From: G965204755 sp965243415
Lineage (GTDB): Bacteria; Acidobacteriota; Vicinamibacteria; Marinacidobacterales; Marinacidobacteraceae
Direction: 5' to 3'
Length of the DNA stretch: 64,000 nt
Assembly: GCA_965243415.1 (NCBI GenBank)
Contig: OZ251549.1
Coordinates: 4,030,001-4,094,000, forward strand
The notes beneath the pieces are model-generated. The model searched no databases. It was given only the letters and a program-made list of their open reading frames with translations, and was not told the DNA's origin. The position numbers and the translations under genes are program-made. The first letter of the stretch is position 1, and every line of letters begins with the position of its first letter. Of the stretch, positions 16,606 to 27,324 are shown piece by piece.

Positions 16606-17970
16606 TCAGCGGGAGGGGGCGGCCGCGGCGGCGAGCGCCCGGTCGAGCAGCGCCAGGGCGTCGGCGGCGTCGGAACGGGTGATGTTCAGCGGCGGCGAGA
16701 TGCGGACGCAGTTGCCGAAGAGACCGCCCTTCCCGATGAGCAGCCCTTCGTCCCGGGCGCCCTGCAGCAGCCGCTCGGTGAACGCCGCGTCCGGCGCCTT
16801 GGTCTCCCGGTCCTCCACGAACTCCAGCGCCAGCATCAAACCCTTGCCGCGGACGTCGCCGATCGCCGGATGGCGCTCGCGAAGCGATTCCAGACCCTCC
16901 CGCAGGAAACCGCCCACTTCTTCGGCGTTCTCCGCCAGGCGGTCGCGTTCGACCACGGCGATGACCGCGCCGGCGGCCGCCATGCTCACCGGATTCCCAC
17001 CGAAGGTGGAGAGGGTATTGCCCTCGATGGAATCGGCGATCTCGGAAGTGGCGACCGTTGCGGCGACCGGGACGCCGTTGCCGAGCGCCTTGGCGTAGGT
17101 CACGATATCCGGCTCGACTCCCCAGTGTTCGATGCCGTTCAGGTGGGTGCCGGTGCGGCCCCAGCCGGTCTGCACTTCGTCGCAGATGAAGACGCCGCCG
17201 TAGCGCCGCACGATCTCGACGGCGACCTCGAAGTACCCCGGCGGCGGGGTGATGAAGCCGCCGACGCCCTGGATGGGCTCGGCGATGAAACCGGCCACCC
17301 GCCCGGAAGTAGTGGTGCGGATGACCTCCTCGATATCCCGGGCGCAGCGGAGGTCGCAGGAGGGGTATTCGAGGCCGAAGGGGCAGCGGTAGCAGTAAGC
17401 GTTCGCCGCGTGCTTGATCCCGGGGACCCGGCTCCCGCCGAGCCGCCAGGTGTGCTGCCCGGTGGCGCCCATGGTCAGCAGGCTGCGGCCGCTGTAGCCG
17501 TGGCGCAGCGAGATGAGTTCCGCAGCGCCGGTGTGGAGTTCGGCGAGGAGCACCGCCATCTCGTTCGCTTCGGTGCCGGAGTTCGTGAAGAAACTCCGGT
17601 CGCACTTTCCCGGGGAGACCCGCGCCAGCCGTTCCGCCACTTCCACCATCGGCTGGTTGGGGAAGAGCGTCGAGACATGCTGCAGGGTGTCCACCTGCCG
17701 GTGGATGGCGTGGTTCACCTCGGGGTGGCAATGCCCGAGCCCGACGGTGACGATGCCGCCGAAGAAGTCCAGGTAGCGGTTGCCGTCCGCGTCCCAGACA
17801 TGCTTGCCCTGCCCGCGGACGATGGGCAGCGGCTCGTCGTAGAAGGTCTTCACCGCCGGGAACACATGGCGGCGGTGCGCCTCGCGGATGCGGTCCGCGC
17901 CGGCGGGCGGGGAACAGCCGGGGGGCGAATCCTCCGGCGGGGCGGCGGTCTCGGTGACGGGAGTGCTCAT
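16606..17970 (-). CDS. Class III aminotransferase (AGXT2-like)
   Basis: A 454-residue PLP enzyme. Visible are YLDFFGGIVTVGLGHCHPEV, TNSGTEANEMAVLLAELHTG, LISLRHGYSGRS, AYCYRCPFGLEYPSCDLRCA (a Cys-containing insert typical of the alanine-glyoxylate aminotransferase 2 subfamily), FIAEPIQGVGGF, FICDEVQTGWGRTG and VTYAKALGNGVPVAA with the PLP lysine (about residue 290). Likely substrates are beta-alanine, beta-aminoisobutyrate or similar amines with pyruvate or glyoxylate. The ATG start overlaps the stop of the channel-like gene as ATGA, so the two are translationally coupled, an odd pairing. Confidence 0.88.
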   Translation of the reverse strand: MSTPVTETAAPPEDSPPGCSPPAGADRIREAHRRHVFPAVKTFYDEPLPIVRGQGKHVWDADGNRYLDFFGGIVTVGLGHCHPEVNHAIHRQVDTLQHVSTLFPNQPMVEVAERLARVSPGKCDRSFFTNSGTEANEMAVLLAELHTGAAELISLRHGYSGRSLLTMGATGQHTWRLGGSRVPGIKHAANAYCYRCPFGLEYPSCDLRCARDIEEVIRTTTSGRVAGFIAEPIQGVGGFITPPPGYFEVAVEIVRRYGGVFICDEVQTGWGRTGTHLNGIEHWGVEPDIVTYAKALGNGVPVAATVATSEIADSIEGNTLSTFGGNPVSMAAAGAVIAVVERDRLAENAEEVGGFLREGLESLRERHPAIGDVRGKGLMLALEFVEDRETKAPDAAFTERLLQGARDEGLLIGKGGLFGNCVRISPPLNITRSDAADALALLDRALAAAAAPSR

Positions 17971-18803
17971 GCGCCGGATTGTCGCAGAGATCGGGATCGC
18001 TGTTTCTTCCCCGCCGGCCGCGCGCCGGGGGCGGGACGGGATCGGCCGCCGCGCTCGGGCCGCCGGGCGCCGGGCCGCGATCTCGGGACGCGCTCGGAGG
18101 CGCGGTCGGGGGCGGTCTCCGTCCCGTGGTGGTCGCCCTCGATCCAGGACGAGATCAGCCCGGCCAGCGAGCCGAGCAGGCCGAAGGCCACGATGACCAG
18201 CCAGAGCGCGATGAGCCGCCCGCCGGTGCTCACCACCCGCAGACCGTCGAAATTGTCCGGCTCGATCCCGAACATGGTGGAGATCGACCACCACAGGGCG
18301 TGTTCGGCGGTCACGATGTTCGCCCCGGGTCGGCCGGCCTCCAGGGTCAGCACGAGGACACTGCTCACCATCAGGGACACGACGATCAGCGAGGACACGG
18401 TGGCGGCCACGGAGCGGGCGCGGCTGATGTTGAACAGGGTGGCGAGGCCGGAGACGCTGCGGGTGGTCGAGCGGAAGAGCCGGATGACGATCAGCAGCCG
18501 CAGGCTCCGAAACGCCCGCAGGAATTCGATCTCGGGAATGGAGGCGAGAAGATCGGCCCACCCCCACTTCGCCCACGCTGTCTTGCTCGGCGCGCGCCAC
18601 AGGTCCCACAGGGCCTTCGTGAGGAAGAGCGCGCAGACGATCCGGTCGAGGACCTCGGCGAGCCGGTCGAACTCGGCGGGCTGCGGGAGCTGGCGCAGCC
18701 CGAACAGGACGACCGAACCGAGGGCCAGGACCGCGAAGAGCGTCTCCAGGATGACCTGCGGCCCGGTGAGCGCGCCGGGCGGAGGGGTCGGTCGGTTCTT
18801 CAT
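17967..18803 (-). CDS. Voltage-gated-like ion channel with atypical pore filter
   Basis: A 278-residue protein with the six-segment plan of Kv-type channels. S1 is ILETLFAVLALGSVVLFGL, S2 is VLDRIVCALFLTKALWDLW, and S4 is arginine-rich (FLRAFRSLRLLIVIRLF). S5 is VAATVSSLIVVSLMVSSVLV, and S6 is LIALWLVIVAFGLLGSLAG. The pore helix WWSISTMFGIEPDNFDGL sits where K+ channels carry TVGYGD. The filter motif is absent, so ion selectivity is unknown, or the protein may not conduct K+. The C-terminus is a basic, disordered tail. I chose the ATG of MKNRP because the longer frame overlaps the exonuclease gene. It overlaps the following aminotransferase by 4 nt. Confidence 0.75.
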   Translation of the reverse strand: MKNRPTPPPGALTGPQVILETLFAVLALGSVVLFGLRQLPQPAEFDRLAEVLDRIVCALFLTKALWDLWRAPSKTAWAKWGWADLLASIPEIEFLRAFRSLRLLIVIRLFRSTTRSVSGLATLFNISRARSVAATVSSLIVVSLMVSSVLVLTLEAGRPGANIVTAEHALWWSISTMFGIEPDNFDGLRVVSTGGRLIALWLVIVAFGLLGSLAGLISSWIEGDHHGTETAPDRASERVPRSRPGARRPERGGRSRPAPGARPAGKKQRSRSLRQSGA

Positions 18804-18837
18804 GCGGACGGGCGCCGCAGCGGTCAGGGGCCCGGGC

Positions 18838-19992
18838 TCACCCGAACTTGGCGACGAACTCGGCGGCGGAGAGGATGGGGATTCCCAGGCGGCGCGCCTC
18901 CCGGGCCTTGCCGGAAGCGCTCGACACATCGGCGGCGACGAGGACCTGGCATCCGGCCCGGGTGACTCTGGGTACGGGCTCGAGGCGCGCGTTCGTCGCC
19001 AGTTCCTCGAGGAACGCCCGATTCCAGGTCTCACCGGCGATGTCCGCCGTTCCGGTGAAGCAGACGCCCATTCCCGCCGCCAGGACCAGGACCTCGGGCA
19101 ACTGCGTCACCGCGGGGACCTCCGCCGCCGGAATCCCGAGTTGGCGGGCGATGTTCCGGATCAGCGAGTGCTCCGCCTCGGTGATGACCCCGTCGCGCTG
19201 GGCCGCGGCGATGACGGACTCCAGGTAGTTTCGGTGCGCGTCCCGGCGGGCGCTCTCCGGGATCTTCCACTCGCCGGCGAGTTCCTCGAGGTCCGCCCGC
19301 TCCCCGGCGTCGAGGACGCCGTCGTCGAGCACCTGGTCGAGAGCGTCCAGGTACTGCAGCACCGCTTCGTCGCAGTGCGGGTAATGGGCGCGGGAGACGA
19401 TGCGGGGCATCGGCCGGCTGCCGGGGTCCACCAGGTCGCGGCGGACCGTCCGGGCGCCGGGCCGCTGTTCGACGAAACCGATGTGGACCGGGCGGGCGCC
19501 GGACGATGGGAACAGGCGCAGGTGTCGCAGCAGTGCGGCCGTGGCCCGCGCGTCGGCGAGCGCCCGATGCGGCTGGTCGTGTCCGATGCCGCGGGCCTCG
19601 CAGGCGACCGTCAGTTTCTGGCGCGTCTGCTTCAGGGTGCAGAGTCCGTCGCCCCAGTCGGCCGGCACCCGGCTGCGCTCGAATTCGTTCCCGAGGAAGC
19701 GCCGGTCGAAGGCGAGGTTGTGCCCCACGAGAATGCCGCCGTGGAGCCGGCGGGCGAGGTCGGCGAGGATCTCGTCGAAGGTGGGCGCGAGTTCCACCAT
19801 GGACGGCGTGACGCCGTGGACGAAGGTGGGGCCGACCTCCCGGTTCGGCTGCACCAGGGTGTCGTACTCGTCCACCGTTTCGCCGGTGTCCGGGTCGAGC
19901 CGGACGACGGCGATCTCGAGGACCCGGTCCCGGTTGGAGAAACCGGTGGTCTCCACATCCACGACGACGGGAAATGGTTTCGGTTCGGACAT
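18838..19992 (-). CDS. DnaQ-like 3'-5' exonuclease fused to TerB-like and BRCT domains
   Basis: A 384-residue, three-part protein. Residues 1-165 are a DEDDh exonuclease: VVVDVETTGF (D, E), GHNLAFDRRFL (D) and QPHRALADARATAAL (HxxxxD). Residues about 200-300 form a helical segment with two repeats of the type VLDAGERADLEEL and VITEAEHSLIRNIARQLG, resembling TerB. Residues 305-384 are a BRCT domain, GMGVCFTGTADIAGE through CQVLVAADVSSASGKAREA. Domain content suggests DNA repair or proofreading. It precedes the channel gene on the same strand by 34 nt. The start is supported by AAGGAGA about 6 nt upstream of the ATG. Confidence 0.85.
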   Translation of the reverse strand: MSEPKPFPVVVDVETTGFSNRDRVLEIAVVRLDPDTGETVDEYDTLVQPNREVGPTFVHGVTPSMVELAPTFDEILADLARRLHGGILVGHNLAFDRRFLGNEFERSRVPADWGDGLCTLKQTRQKLTVACEARGIGHDQPHRALADARATAALLRHLRLFPSSGARPVHIGFVEQRPGARTVRRDLVDPGSRPMPRIVSRAHYPHCDEAVLQYLDALDQVLDDGVLDAGERADLEELAGEWKIPESARRDAHRNYLESVIAAAQRDGVITEAEHSLIRNIARQLGIPAAEVPAVTQLPEVLVLAAGMGVCFTGTADIAGETWNRAFLEELATNARLEPVPRVTRAGCQVLVAADVSSASGKAREARRLGIPILSAAEFVAKFG

Positions 19993-20197
19993 CGGGGTCT
20001 CCTTCGCTTTCGCGTTGACGATCAGTGCCGGACGCCGGGAGCGCCGCCCGGGAAAGGATTCCGGCCCGCCGCTCCGGCGCGGTTTCCGACCCGGCCGGCG
20101 ACGCCGCCGGCAACCGGACGGGTCATCCGACGGGAAACCCGGCCCGCAAACCGGCCCGCAAGCCGGCAGGCCGGGCAGCCGGCGGGGCGTTGCCGGG
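19993..20197. other. Gap with imperfect short repeats
   Basis: 205 nt between uvrB and the exonuclease gene. The centre holds repeats of ACCGGCCCGCAA/AGCCGGCAGGCCG type. No gene or terminator is convincing. Confidence 0.4.
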
Positions 20198-22300
<2,103 letters not shown>

Positions 22301-22433
22301 CGGGGGCGGCGGGCGCCGGGTCCCTCTCGGCGTTCGGGGCCGGAGTCAGGCCGGAGTCCCGGTGCCGGAACCGGGCCGACGCGGCGCCGCCGGTCGGGCC
22401 GCCGTCACGGGAGGGTCGGCTCTCCGGCCGGCG

Positions 22434-23870
22434 TCAGGCCGCCGTGACGCTCCGGGCCGGCGCCTCGGCGGCCGGGCGGCAGTCGGCGGCGGTCAGGCCG
22501 CGGAAACCCAGCACCCGCACCAGAGACTCGTGCACCTTCACATCGGGAGTGGAGGCCCCGGAAGTCACCCCGATCCGCACCGGGCCCTCCGGCAGCCAGC
22601 CGCGCGCCACCGTCTCCGGCGAAGGCGCGCCGGGGCCGGCGGGGACCGGACGGTCCGGCGGCCGGAACCGGATCTCGTCCGCCGAGACCAGGCAGGACGG
22701 CTCGGCGATGTGGTAGGTCGGGACTTCCCGGGCGCAGAGGTGCGCCAGGTGGGCGGTGTTCGACGAGTTGTAGCCGCCGACCACCAGCACCAGGTCGAGA
22801 TCCTCTTTCAGGAGTTCGACGACAGCGTCCTGTCGATCCTGGGTGGCGCTGCAGATGGTGTCGAAGGAGCGGAACCGGTCCTCCATCTCCGCTTCGCCGT
22901 AACGGCGCGCCATGGACTCGCGCAGCACCGCGGCGATCGCCAGCGACTCGCTGCCGAGCATGGTGGTCTGGTTGGCGAGCCCGATGCGGCCCAGGTCGCG
23001 GTCGGGGTCGAAACCCTCCGAGACCGCCGGAGCGAAGCGGTCGAAGAACGCCTCCCGGTCGGGCCCGGCCCCGCCGGGAGCGCCGGCTTCGAGGTACCGG
23101 CAGACCGCGCGGGTCTCCGCCATGTCGCGGACGACCAGGTAGGTCCCGGCCCGGGAGACGGTGGCGCGGGTCTCCTCGTGGGCGTGCTTGCCGTGGACGA
23201 CGGAAGTGCGCCCCTCGCGCCGGTAGCGCTCCACGTTCTTCCAGACATTCATCACCGAACCGCAGGTGGTGTCCACCACGACGCAGCCGCGCCGGCGCAG
23301 CACTTCCAGTTCGCCCACCGAAACCCCGAAGGCCGGGAGCAGCACCACATCCTCCGGGCCGAGCCCGGCGAAGCGGGTCTCGGGGGCGCCTTCGCCGTCG
23401 AGGAAGCGGATGCCCAACTCGGTGAGCCGCCGGTTCACATAGGGGTTGTGGATGATCTCGCCGGTGATGAAGAGGCGGCGGCCGGGGAAACGCAGGTGCG
23501 CCTCGTAGGCGTACTCGACGGCCCGGTCCACGCCGTAACAGAAGCCGAACTCGGCGGCGAGGTGGAACAGGACCTCGCCGGCGCGGAGGCGGTGCCCGCT
23601 CTCCCGGGCGAAACGCACCAGGTGGCCGGTGTAGTCGTGGGCCAGCGGGGCGGCGACCTCCTGCTTCAGGCCGAGGCCGCGCCGGTAGTGCTTTCCCGGG
23701 GGCGGGTCGGCCGGCGGGGAGGCGGCGGGCGCCCCGGACGGGGAAGCGGAGAGGACGGGGGAGAGGGCTGGGGAGAGAACGGGGGCCGCCGGGTCCGCCG
23801 TCCCCGGTGCGGGAGAAGCGACGGATTCGGAGGCCACGGCGACGCCCGGATGATACCCTTCCGGGGCCAT
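22434..23870 (-). CDS. ispH: 4-hydroxy-3-methylbut-2-enyl diphosphate reductase
   Basis: An IspH/LytB of the long branch, last step of the MEP isoprenoid pathway. The family-typical KHYRRGLGLKQEV begins at about residue 60. Then come FGFCYGVDRAVEYAYEA (first cluster Cys), VDTTCGSVMNVWKNV (second), FDTICSATQDRQDAV (third) and VGGYNSSNTAHLAHL. Residues before KHYRRG are low-complexity Pro/Ala/Ser, so the true start may be one of the downstream GTG codons. If the ATG at 23870 is used, its CAT shares the CATG with the divergent ferredoxin ATG at 23869. The next gene on this strand is uvrB after 133 nt. Confidence 0.92.
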   Translation of the reverse strand: MAPEGYHPGVAVASESVASPAPGTADPAAPVLSPALSPVLSASPSGAPAASPPADPPPGKHYRRGLGLKQEVAAPLAHDYTGHLVRFARESGHRLRAGEVLFHLAAEFGFCYGVDRAVEYAYEAHLRFPGRRLFITGEIIHNPYVNRRLTELGIRFLDGEGAPETRFAGLGPEDVVLLPAFGVSVGELEVLRRRGCVVVDTTCGSVMNVWKNVERYRREGRTSVVHGKHAHEETRATVSRAGTYLVVRDMAETRAVCRYLEAGAPGGAGPDREAFFDRFAPAVSEGFDPDRDLGRIGLANQTTMLGSESLAIAAVLRESMARRYGEAEMEDRFRSFDTICSATQDRQDAVVELLKEDLDLVLVVGGYNSSNTAHLAHLCAREVPTYHIAEPSCLVSADEIRFRPPDRPVPAGPGAPSPETVARGWLPEGPVRIGVTSGASTPDVKVHESLVRVLGFRGLTAADCRPAAEAPARSVTAA

Positions 23871-24243
23871 GCAGGATGTCCTGATCACCGGCGAGCGGAA
23901 GCGCCAGCCGAAGATCCTCGCCTATGTGGACCCGGGCAAGTGTTTCGGCCGGGGCTGCGAGATGTGCATCGCGGCGTGCCCGGTGCAGGACTGCATCACG
24001 CTGGTGCCCGACCCCGAACCGCGGTCGGTCGGACAGATCTGCGAGGTGAATGTGGACACCTGCATCGGGTGTCAGTTGTGCGCCAAGTTCTGCCCGCCGG
24101 ACTACGACGCGGTCCACATGTTCCCCTTCGACGAGGGGATGCGGCTGGCCGAGGAACGCGACCGCACCTACGAGTACCGGCAGTACCGGAAAAAGCCCGG
24201 GGAGGCGCTCGCCCCGCCGGGCCCCCCCGCCCGCCCGCGGTAA
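23869..24243 (+). CDS. Two-cluster [4Fe-4S] ferredoxin-like protein
   Basis: A 124-residue protein with two Cys clusters. The first is CFGRGCEMCIAACPVQDC (about 24-41), with an extra-long C-x4-C start. The second, CIGCQLCAKFCPPDYDAV, is a canonical CxxCxxCxxxCP. The C-terminal 40 residues are polar and charged. It could carry electrons to the divergent IspH, whose reduction needs two electrons; that pairing is inferred from adjacency. A TACCCT box ends nine bases before the ATG, and there is no obvious Shine-Dalgarno sequence. Confidence 0.85.
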   Translation: MQDVLITGERKRQPKILAYVDPGKCFGRGCEMCIAACPVQDCITLVPDPEPRSVGQICEVNVDTCIGCQLCAKFCPPDYDAVHMFPFDEGMRLAEERDRTYEYRQYRKKPGEALAPPGPPARPR

Positions 24244-24424
24244 CGGCGGAGCCGCTGTCGGCGCCGGGAAGCCGGCTCCCGCAGTCGCCCGGGGCAGCGC
24301 CGGTTCCGCCGGGACGCCGGCCCCGCCGAGGCCGTTCGCAGTCCGCGGAGGCCGGCGGAGATCGGCCCGGTGAAGATCGGCAGACCCGGCGCAGAGCGGC
24401 GGGAGCCGGCCCCCGCGCGCCGCG

Positions 24425-25705
24425 CTACTCGCCGAAGCGGACGAACTCGCCCCGCTCCGGCCCGGTCGAAACCAGCCGGATCGGCGTCGCCGCGAGTTCC
24501 TCCAGGACTGCCAGATAGCGGCGGGCGCCCTTCGGCAGGTCCTCGACCCGGGTGACCCCCCGGGTGGATTCGCTCCAGCCGGGGAGCGTCCGGTACTCCG
24601 GCCGGCAGCGGGCGAGCGCCTCCGGTTCGCCCGGGAACTCGTCCACCGCCTCGCCGTCGAGGCGGTAGCGGACGCCGACGCTCACTTCGTCGAGGCCGTC
24701 GAGGACATCCAGTTTGGTGATCGCCAGTTCGTCCAGGCCGTTGATCCGCCGGGCGTAACGCAGCACCACGCTGTCGAACCAGCCGCACCGCCGGGGGCGT
24801 CCGGTGGTGGCGCCGAACTCCGCGCCCCGCTCCCGGAGCCGCGCGTTCATCGCCTCCTCCATCTCCGTCGGGAAGGGCCCCTCCCCCACCCGGGTCTGGT
24901 AGGCCTTCGCCACCCCGAGCACCCGGTTCACTGCCCGGGGGCCGACCCCGGCGCCGACCGCGGCGCCGCCGGCCACCGCGGTCGAGGAAGTGACGAACGG
25001 GTAGGTGCCGTGGTCGAGGTCGAGGAGGCTGGCCTGCGCCCCTTCGAAGAGCACCCGGCCGCCCTCCTCGAGCAGTCGGTGGACGACCAGCGAGGTGTCC
25101 GCGATGAGCGGCAGCACCCGCTCGGCGAAGCGGTCGAGCAGCGCCCGCGCCGCCGCCGTCGCCTCTTCCCGGCGCGTCTCCGACCACCCCAGAAGCCGGC
25201 CGCGCTCCGTCATCAGGTGCTCCAGCCGACGGTCCCGGTAGTCGGGCCGACGGAGATCGTTCAGCCGCAGGCCGCGGCGGCCGGCCTTGTCCTCGTAGGC
25301 CGGGCCGATCCCGCGCCGGGTGGTGCCGATCCGCCGGGGCCCCAGGCGCTCTTCCTCCGCCGCCTCCACTTCCCGGTGGATCGGGAGGATCAGTTGCGCC
25401 CGGTCCGAGAGGAGCAGGTCGGCGGTGGGATCGAGACCGGCGCGCTCGAGTCCGGCGATCTCCTCGAGCAGCGCCTCCGGGTCCACCACGCAGCCGTTGC
25501 CGACGATGGAGCGGACCCCGGAGTGGAGCACCGCCGAGGGCAGCAGGTGGAGGACGACCTGCTTCCCTTCGACCACCACCGTGTGCCCGGCGTTGTGGCC
25601 CCCGCCGAAGCGGACGACGGCGTCGAAGCCGGGCGCCAGCACATCCACGAACTTGCCCTTGCCCTCGTCGCCCCACTGGGTGCCGACGACCGCCAGGCCG
25701 GGCAT
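24425..25705 (-). CDS. purA: Adenylosuccinate synthetase
   Basis: A 426-residue PurA of normal length. GTQWGDEGKGKFVDVL is at residues 8-23 (catalytic Asp and P-loop-like segment), FGGGHNAGHTVVV has the catalytic His, and TTRRGIGPAYEDKAGRRG is the IMP-binding region. FEGAQASLLDLDHGTYPFVT and RPRRCGWFDSVVLRYA follow. It makes adenylosuccinate from IMP, aspartate and GTP. It is the last gene of the rsmA-trxB-tlpA-purA run. The 180 nt downstream hold no gene. Confidence 0.97.
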   Translation of the reverse strand: MPGLAVVGTQWGDEGKGKFVDVLAPGFDAVVRFGGGHNAGHTVVVEGKQVVLHLLPSAVLHSGVRSIVGNGCVVDPEALLEEIAGLERAGLDPTADLLLSDRAQLILPIHREVEAAEEERLGPRRIGTTRRGIGPAYEDKAGRRGLRLNDLRRPDYRDRRLEHLMTERGRLLGWSETRREEATAAARALLDRFAERVLPLIADTSLVVHRLLEEGGRVLFEGAQASLLDLDHGTYPFVTSSTAVAGGAAVGAGVGPRAVNRVLGVAKAYQTRVGEGPFPTEMEEAMNARLRERGAEFGATTGRPRRCGWFDSVVLRYARRINGLDELAITKLDVLDGLDEVSVGVRYRLDGEAVDEFPGEPEALARCRPEYRTLPGWSESTRGVTRVEDLPKGARRYLAVLEELAATPIRLVSTGPERGEFVRFGE

Positions 25706-25772
25706 CGCGTCCGTCGGCTCCGGGGACGGGGGCGGTCGGCGCCGGGGAAGGAGGGACGGGCGCCCGCGGCCG

Positions 25773-26318
25773 CTATTCGAGACCGAGGAGGTCCCGAATC
25801 TCGTTCTCCAGCCGGGCGGGGGTGCGGTCCGGGTTGAACCCCAGGTGCCGCTTCCGCACCCGCCCGCTGCGGTCGGCCAGGTAGGTGGTCGGCACCAGGC
25901 TCACCCGGAACCCCTCGTCGGCCTCGAAGGTGGAGATGAGGTTCAGGTAGGTGACCTCGTACTCGTCCAGGAAGGCCTGCACCTCCGCGTCCGCCGGCAG
26001 CCCCTCGTCCACATGGAGCCCGATCACCACCAGCCCGTCCTCCCGGTAACGGTCCTGCATCTCCTGGAAGAAGGGGAGCGAGACCCGGCAGGGGCCGCAC
26101 CACACCGCCCAGAAGTCGAAGACCACCACCTTCCCCTCGAAGCCTCGGAGCGGGACCTCCTTCCCGGAGAGATCGCGGAGGGACACCTCCGGCGGCAACT
26201 CGCCGATGACTCCCCGGGACTGCCCGGAGGCGCCGCCGGCCGGGGAACAGGCGACCGCGAGGACGAGGAGCGCCCCGGCCCCGAAGCCGGCCGCCGCGCG
26301 GGCCGCGGTCGCGATCAA
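25773..26318 (-). CDS. TlpA-like thioredoxin-fold lipoprotein or secreted protein
   Basis: A 181-residue protein with a hydrophobic leader ending in LAVACS, a possible lipoprotein cysteine at about residue 24. It has a TlpA/ResA-type thioredoxin domain with VFDFWAVWCGPCRVSLPFF (CGPC active site), VVIGLHVDEG and VPTTYLADRSG (cis-proline). It probably reduces or isomerises periplasmic thiols, for example in cytochrome c maturation. The best start is TTG, overlapping the trxB stop as TTGA. The upstream trxB gene is a cytoplasmic enzyme, so the link may only be co-transcription. Confidence 0.85.
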   Translation of the reverse strand: MIATAARAAAGFGAGALLVLAVACSPAGGASGQSRGVIGELPPEVSLRDLSGKEVPLRGFEGKVVVFDFWAVWCGPCRVSLPFFQEMQDRYREDGLVVIGLHVDEGLPADAEVQAFLDEYEVTYLNLISTFEADEGFRVSLVPTTYLADRSGRVRKRHLGFNPDRTPARLENEIRDLLGLE

Positions 26319-27307
26319 GCGGACACCCCGGCCGGCTCCGGCTGCGGCGCCGCCGCCTCCCGCTCCGCCAGGAACCGTTCGCCGGCGATGGCCGCCATGC
26401 AGCCGGTTCCGGCGGCGGTCACCGCCTGGCGGTAGGTGGCGTCCATGACATCCCCGCAGGCGAAGACCCCCTCGACCGAGGTGGTGGCGGCGCCGGGGGC
26501 GACCTTCAGGTAGCCGTTCGGCTCGAATTCCAATTGCCCGGCGAAGAGCGCGGTGTTCGGCTCGTGCCCGATGGCCACGAAGAGCGCCCCCACCGCGAGG
26601 TGCGACTCCTCCCCGGTCCGGCGGTTCCGCAGCCGCAGCCCGGTGACCCCGTCGTCGTCACCGAGCACTTCCTCGACCACGCTGTCCCAGACGAACCGGA
26701 TCTTCGGGTGGGCCTGCGCCCGTTCGGCCATGATGCGGGAGGCGCGCAGGGTGTCGCGGCGGTGGACGACATGGACGGTGGAGGCGAACCGGGTCAGGAA
26801 CAGCGCCTCCTCCATCGCGGTGTCGCCGCCGCCGACGACGGCCATCTCCCGGCCCCGGTAGAGGGCGCCGTCGCAGGTGGCGCAGGCGGAGACGCCCCGG
26901 TTCAGGAACCGCTGCTCCGAGTCGAGCCCCAGCCAGCGCGCCCGCGCCCCGGTGGCGATGATCACCGACTCGGCGGCGACCGTTTCCCCGGCGGCGGTCA
27001 CCGAGAACGGGTGCGAGGAGAAGTCCACCGCGTCCACGTCCACCTGGCGCACCTCGGTCCCGAACCGCTCCGCCTGGCGCCGGAACAGGTCCATGAGTTC
27101 GTGGCCGGTGACGCCCTCCGGGAAGCCCGGGTAGTTCTCGACATCGGTGGTCAGCATGAGTTGGCCGCCGGGGAGCCCGATGACCGGATCCATCCCGGAG
27201 CCGGCGAACAGCAGCGGCGCCAGCCCGGCCCGGGCGGCGTAGATCGCGGCGGTGTAGCCGGCGGGGCCGCTGCCGACGATGACCAGGCGGCGGGCGGAAG
27301 GGGGCAC
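26315..27307 (-). CDS. trxB: Thioredoxin-disulfide reductase
   Basis: A 330-residue flavoprotein: FAD-binding VIVGSGPAGYTAAIYAARAG, redox-active SACATCDGALYRG (about 135-148), NADPH-binding AVVGGGDTAMEEALFLT and FACGDVMDATYRQAVTAAG near the C-terminus. A TTG at 27328 is also in frame. I prefer the GTG at 27307 because a TAGTCT box (27324-27319) lies between the two. It follows rsmA with the box overlapping the rsmA stop codon. Confidence 0.94.
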   Translation of the reverse strand: MPPSARRLVIVGSGPAGYTAAIYAARAGLAPLLFAGSGMDPVIGLPGGQLMLTTDVENYPGFPEGVTGHELMDLFRRQAERFGTEVRQVDVDAVDFSSHPFSVTAAGETVAAESVIIATGARARWLGLDSEQRFLNRGVSACATCDGALYRGREMAVVGGGDTAMEEALFLTRFASTVHVVHRRDTLRASRIMAERAQAHPKIRFVWDSVVEEVLGDDDGVTGLRLRNRRTGEESHLAVGALFVAIGHEPNTALFAGQLEFEPNGYLKVAPGAATTSVEGVFACGDVMDATYRQAVTAAGTGCMAAIAGERFLAEREAAAPQPEPAGVSA

Positions 27308-27318
27308 GGGCGGCGGCG

Positions 27319-27324
27319 AGACTA
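27319..27324 (-). promoter_or_regulatory. TAGTCT -10-like box before trxB
   Basis: TANNNT-type hexamer overlapping the TAG stop of rsmA, 11 nt before the chosen GTG of trxB and preceded by an AT-rich TTTTGC. Transcription would start about 4-5 nt before the GTG. Confidence 0.4.

Noticed and set aside
24244..24424. Decayed copy of the purA 3' end in the ferredoxin-purA gap
   Set aside because: Only a short, weak resemblance was seen, not enough to separate it from background in GC-rich DNA.
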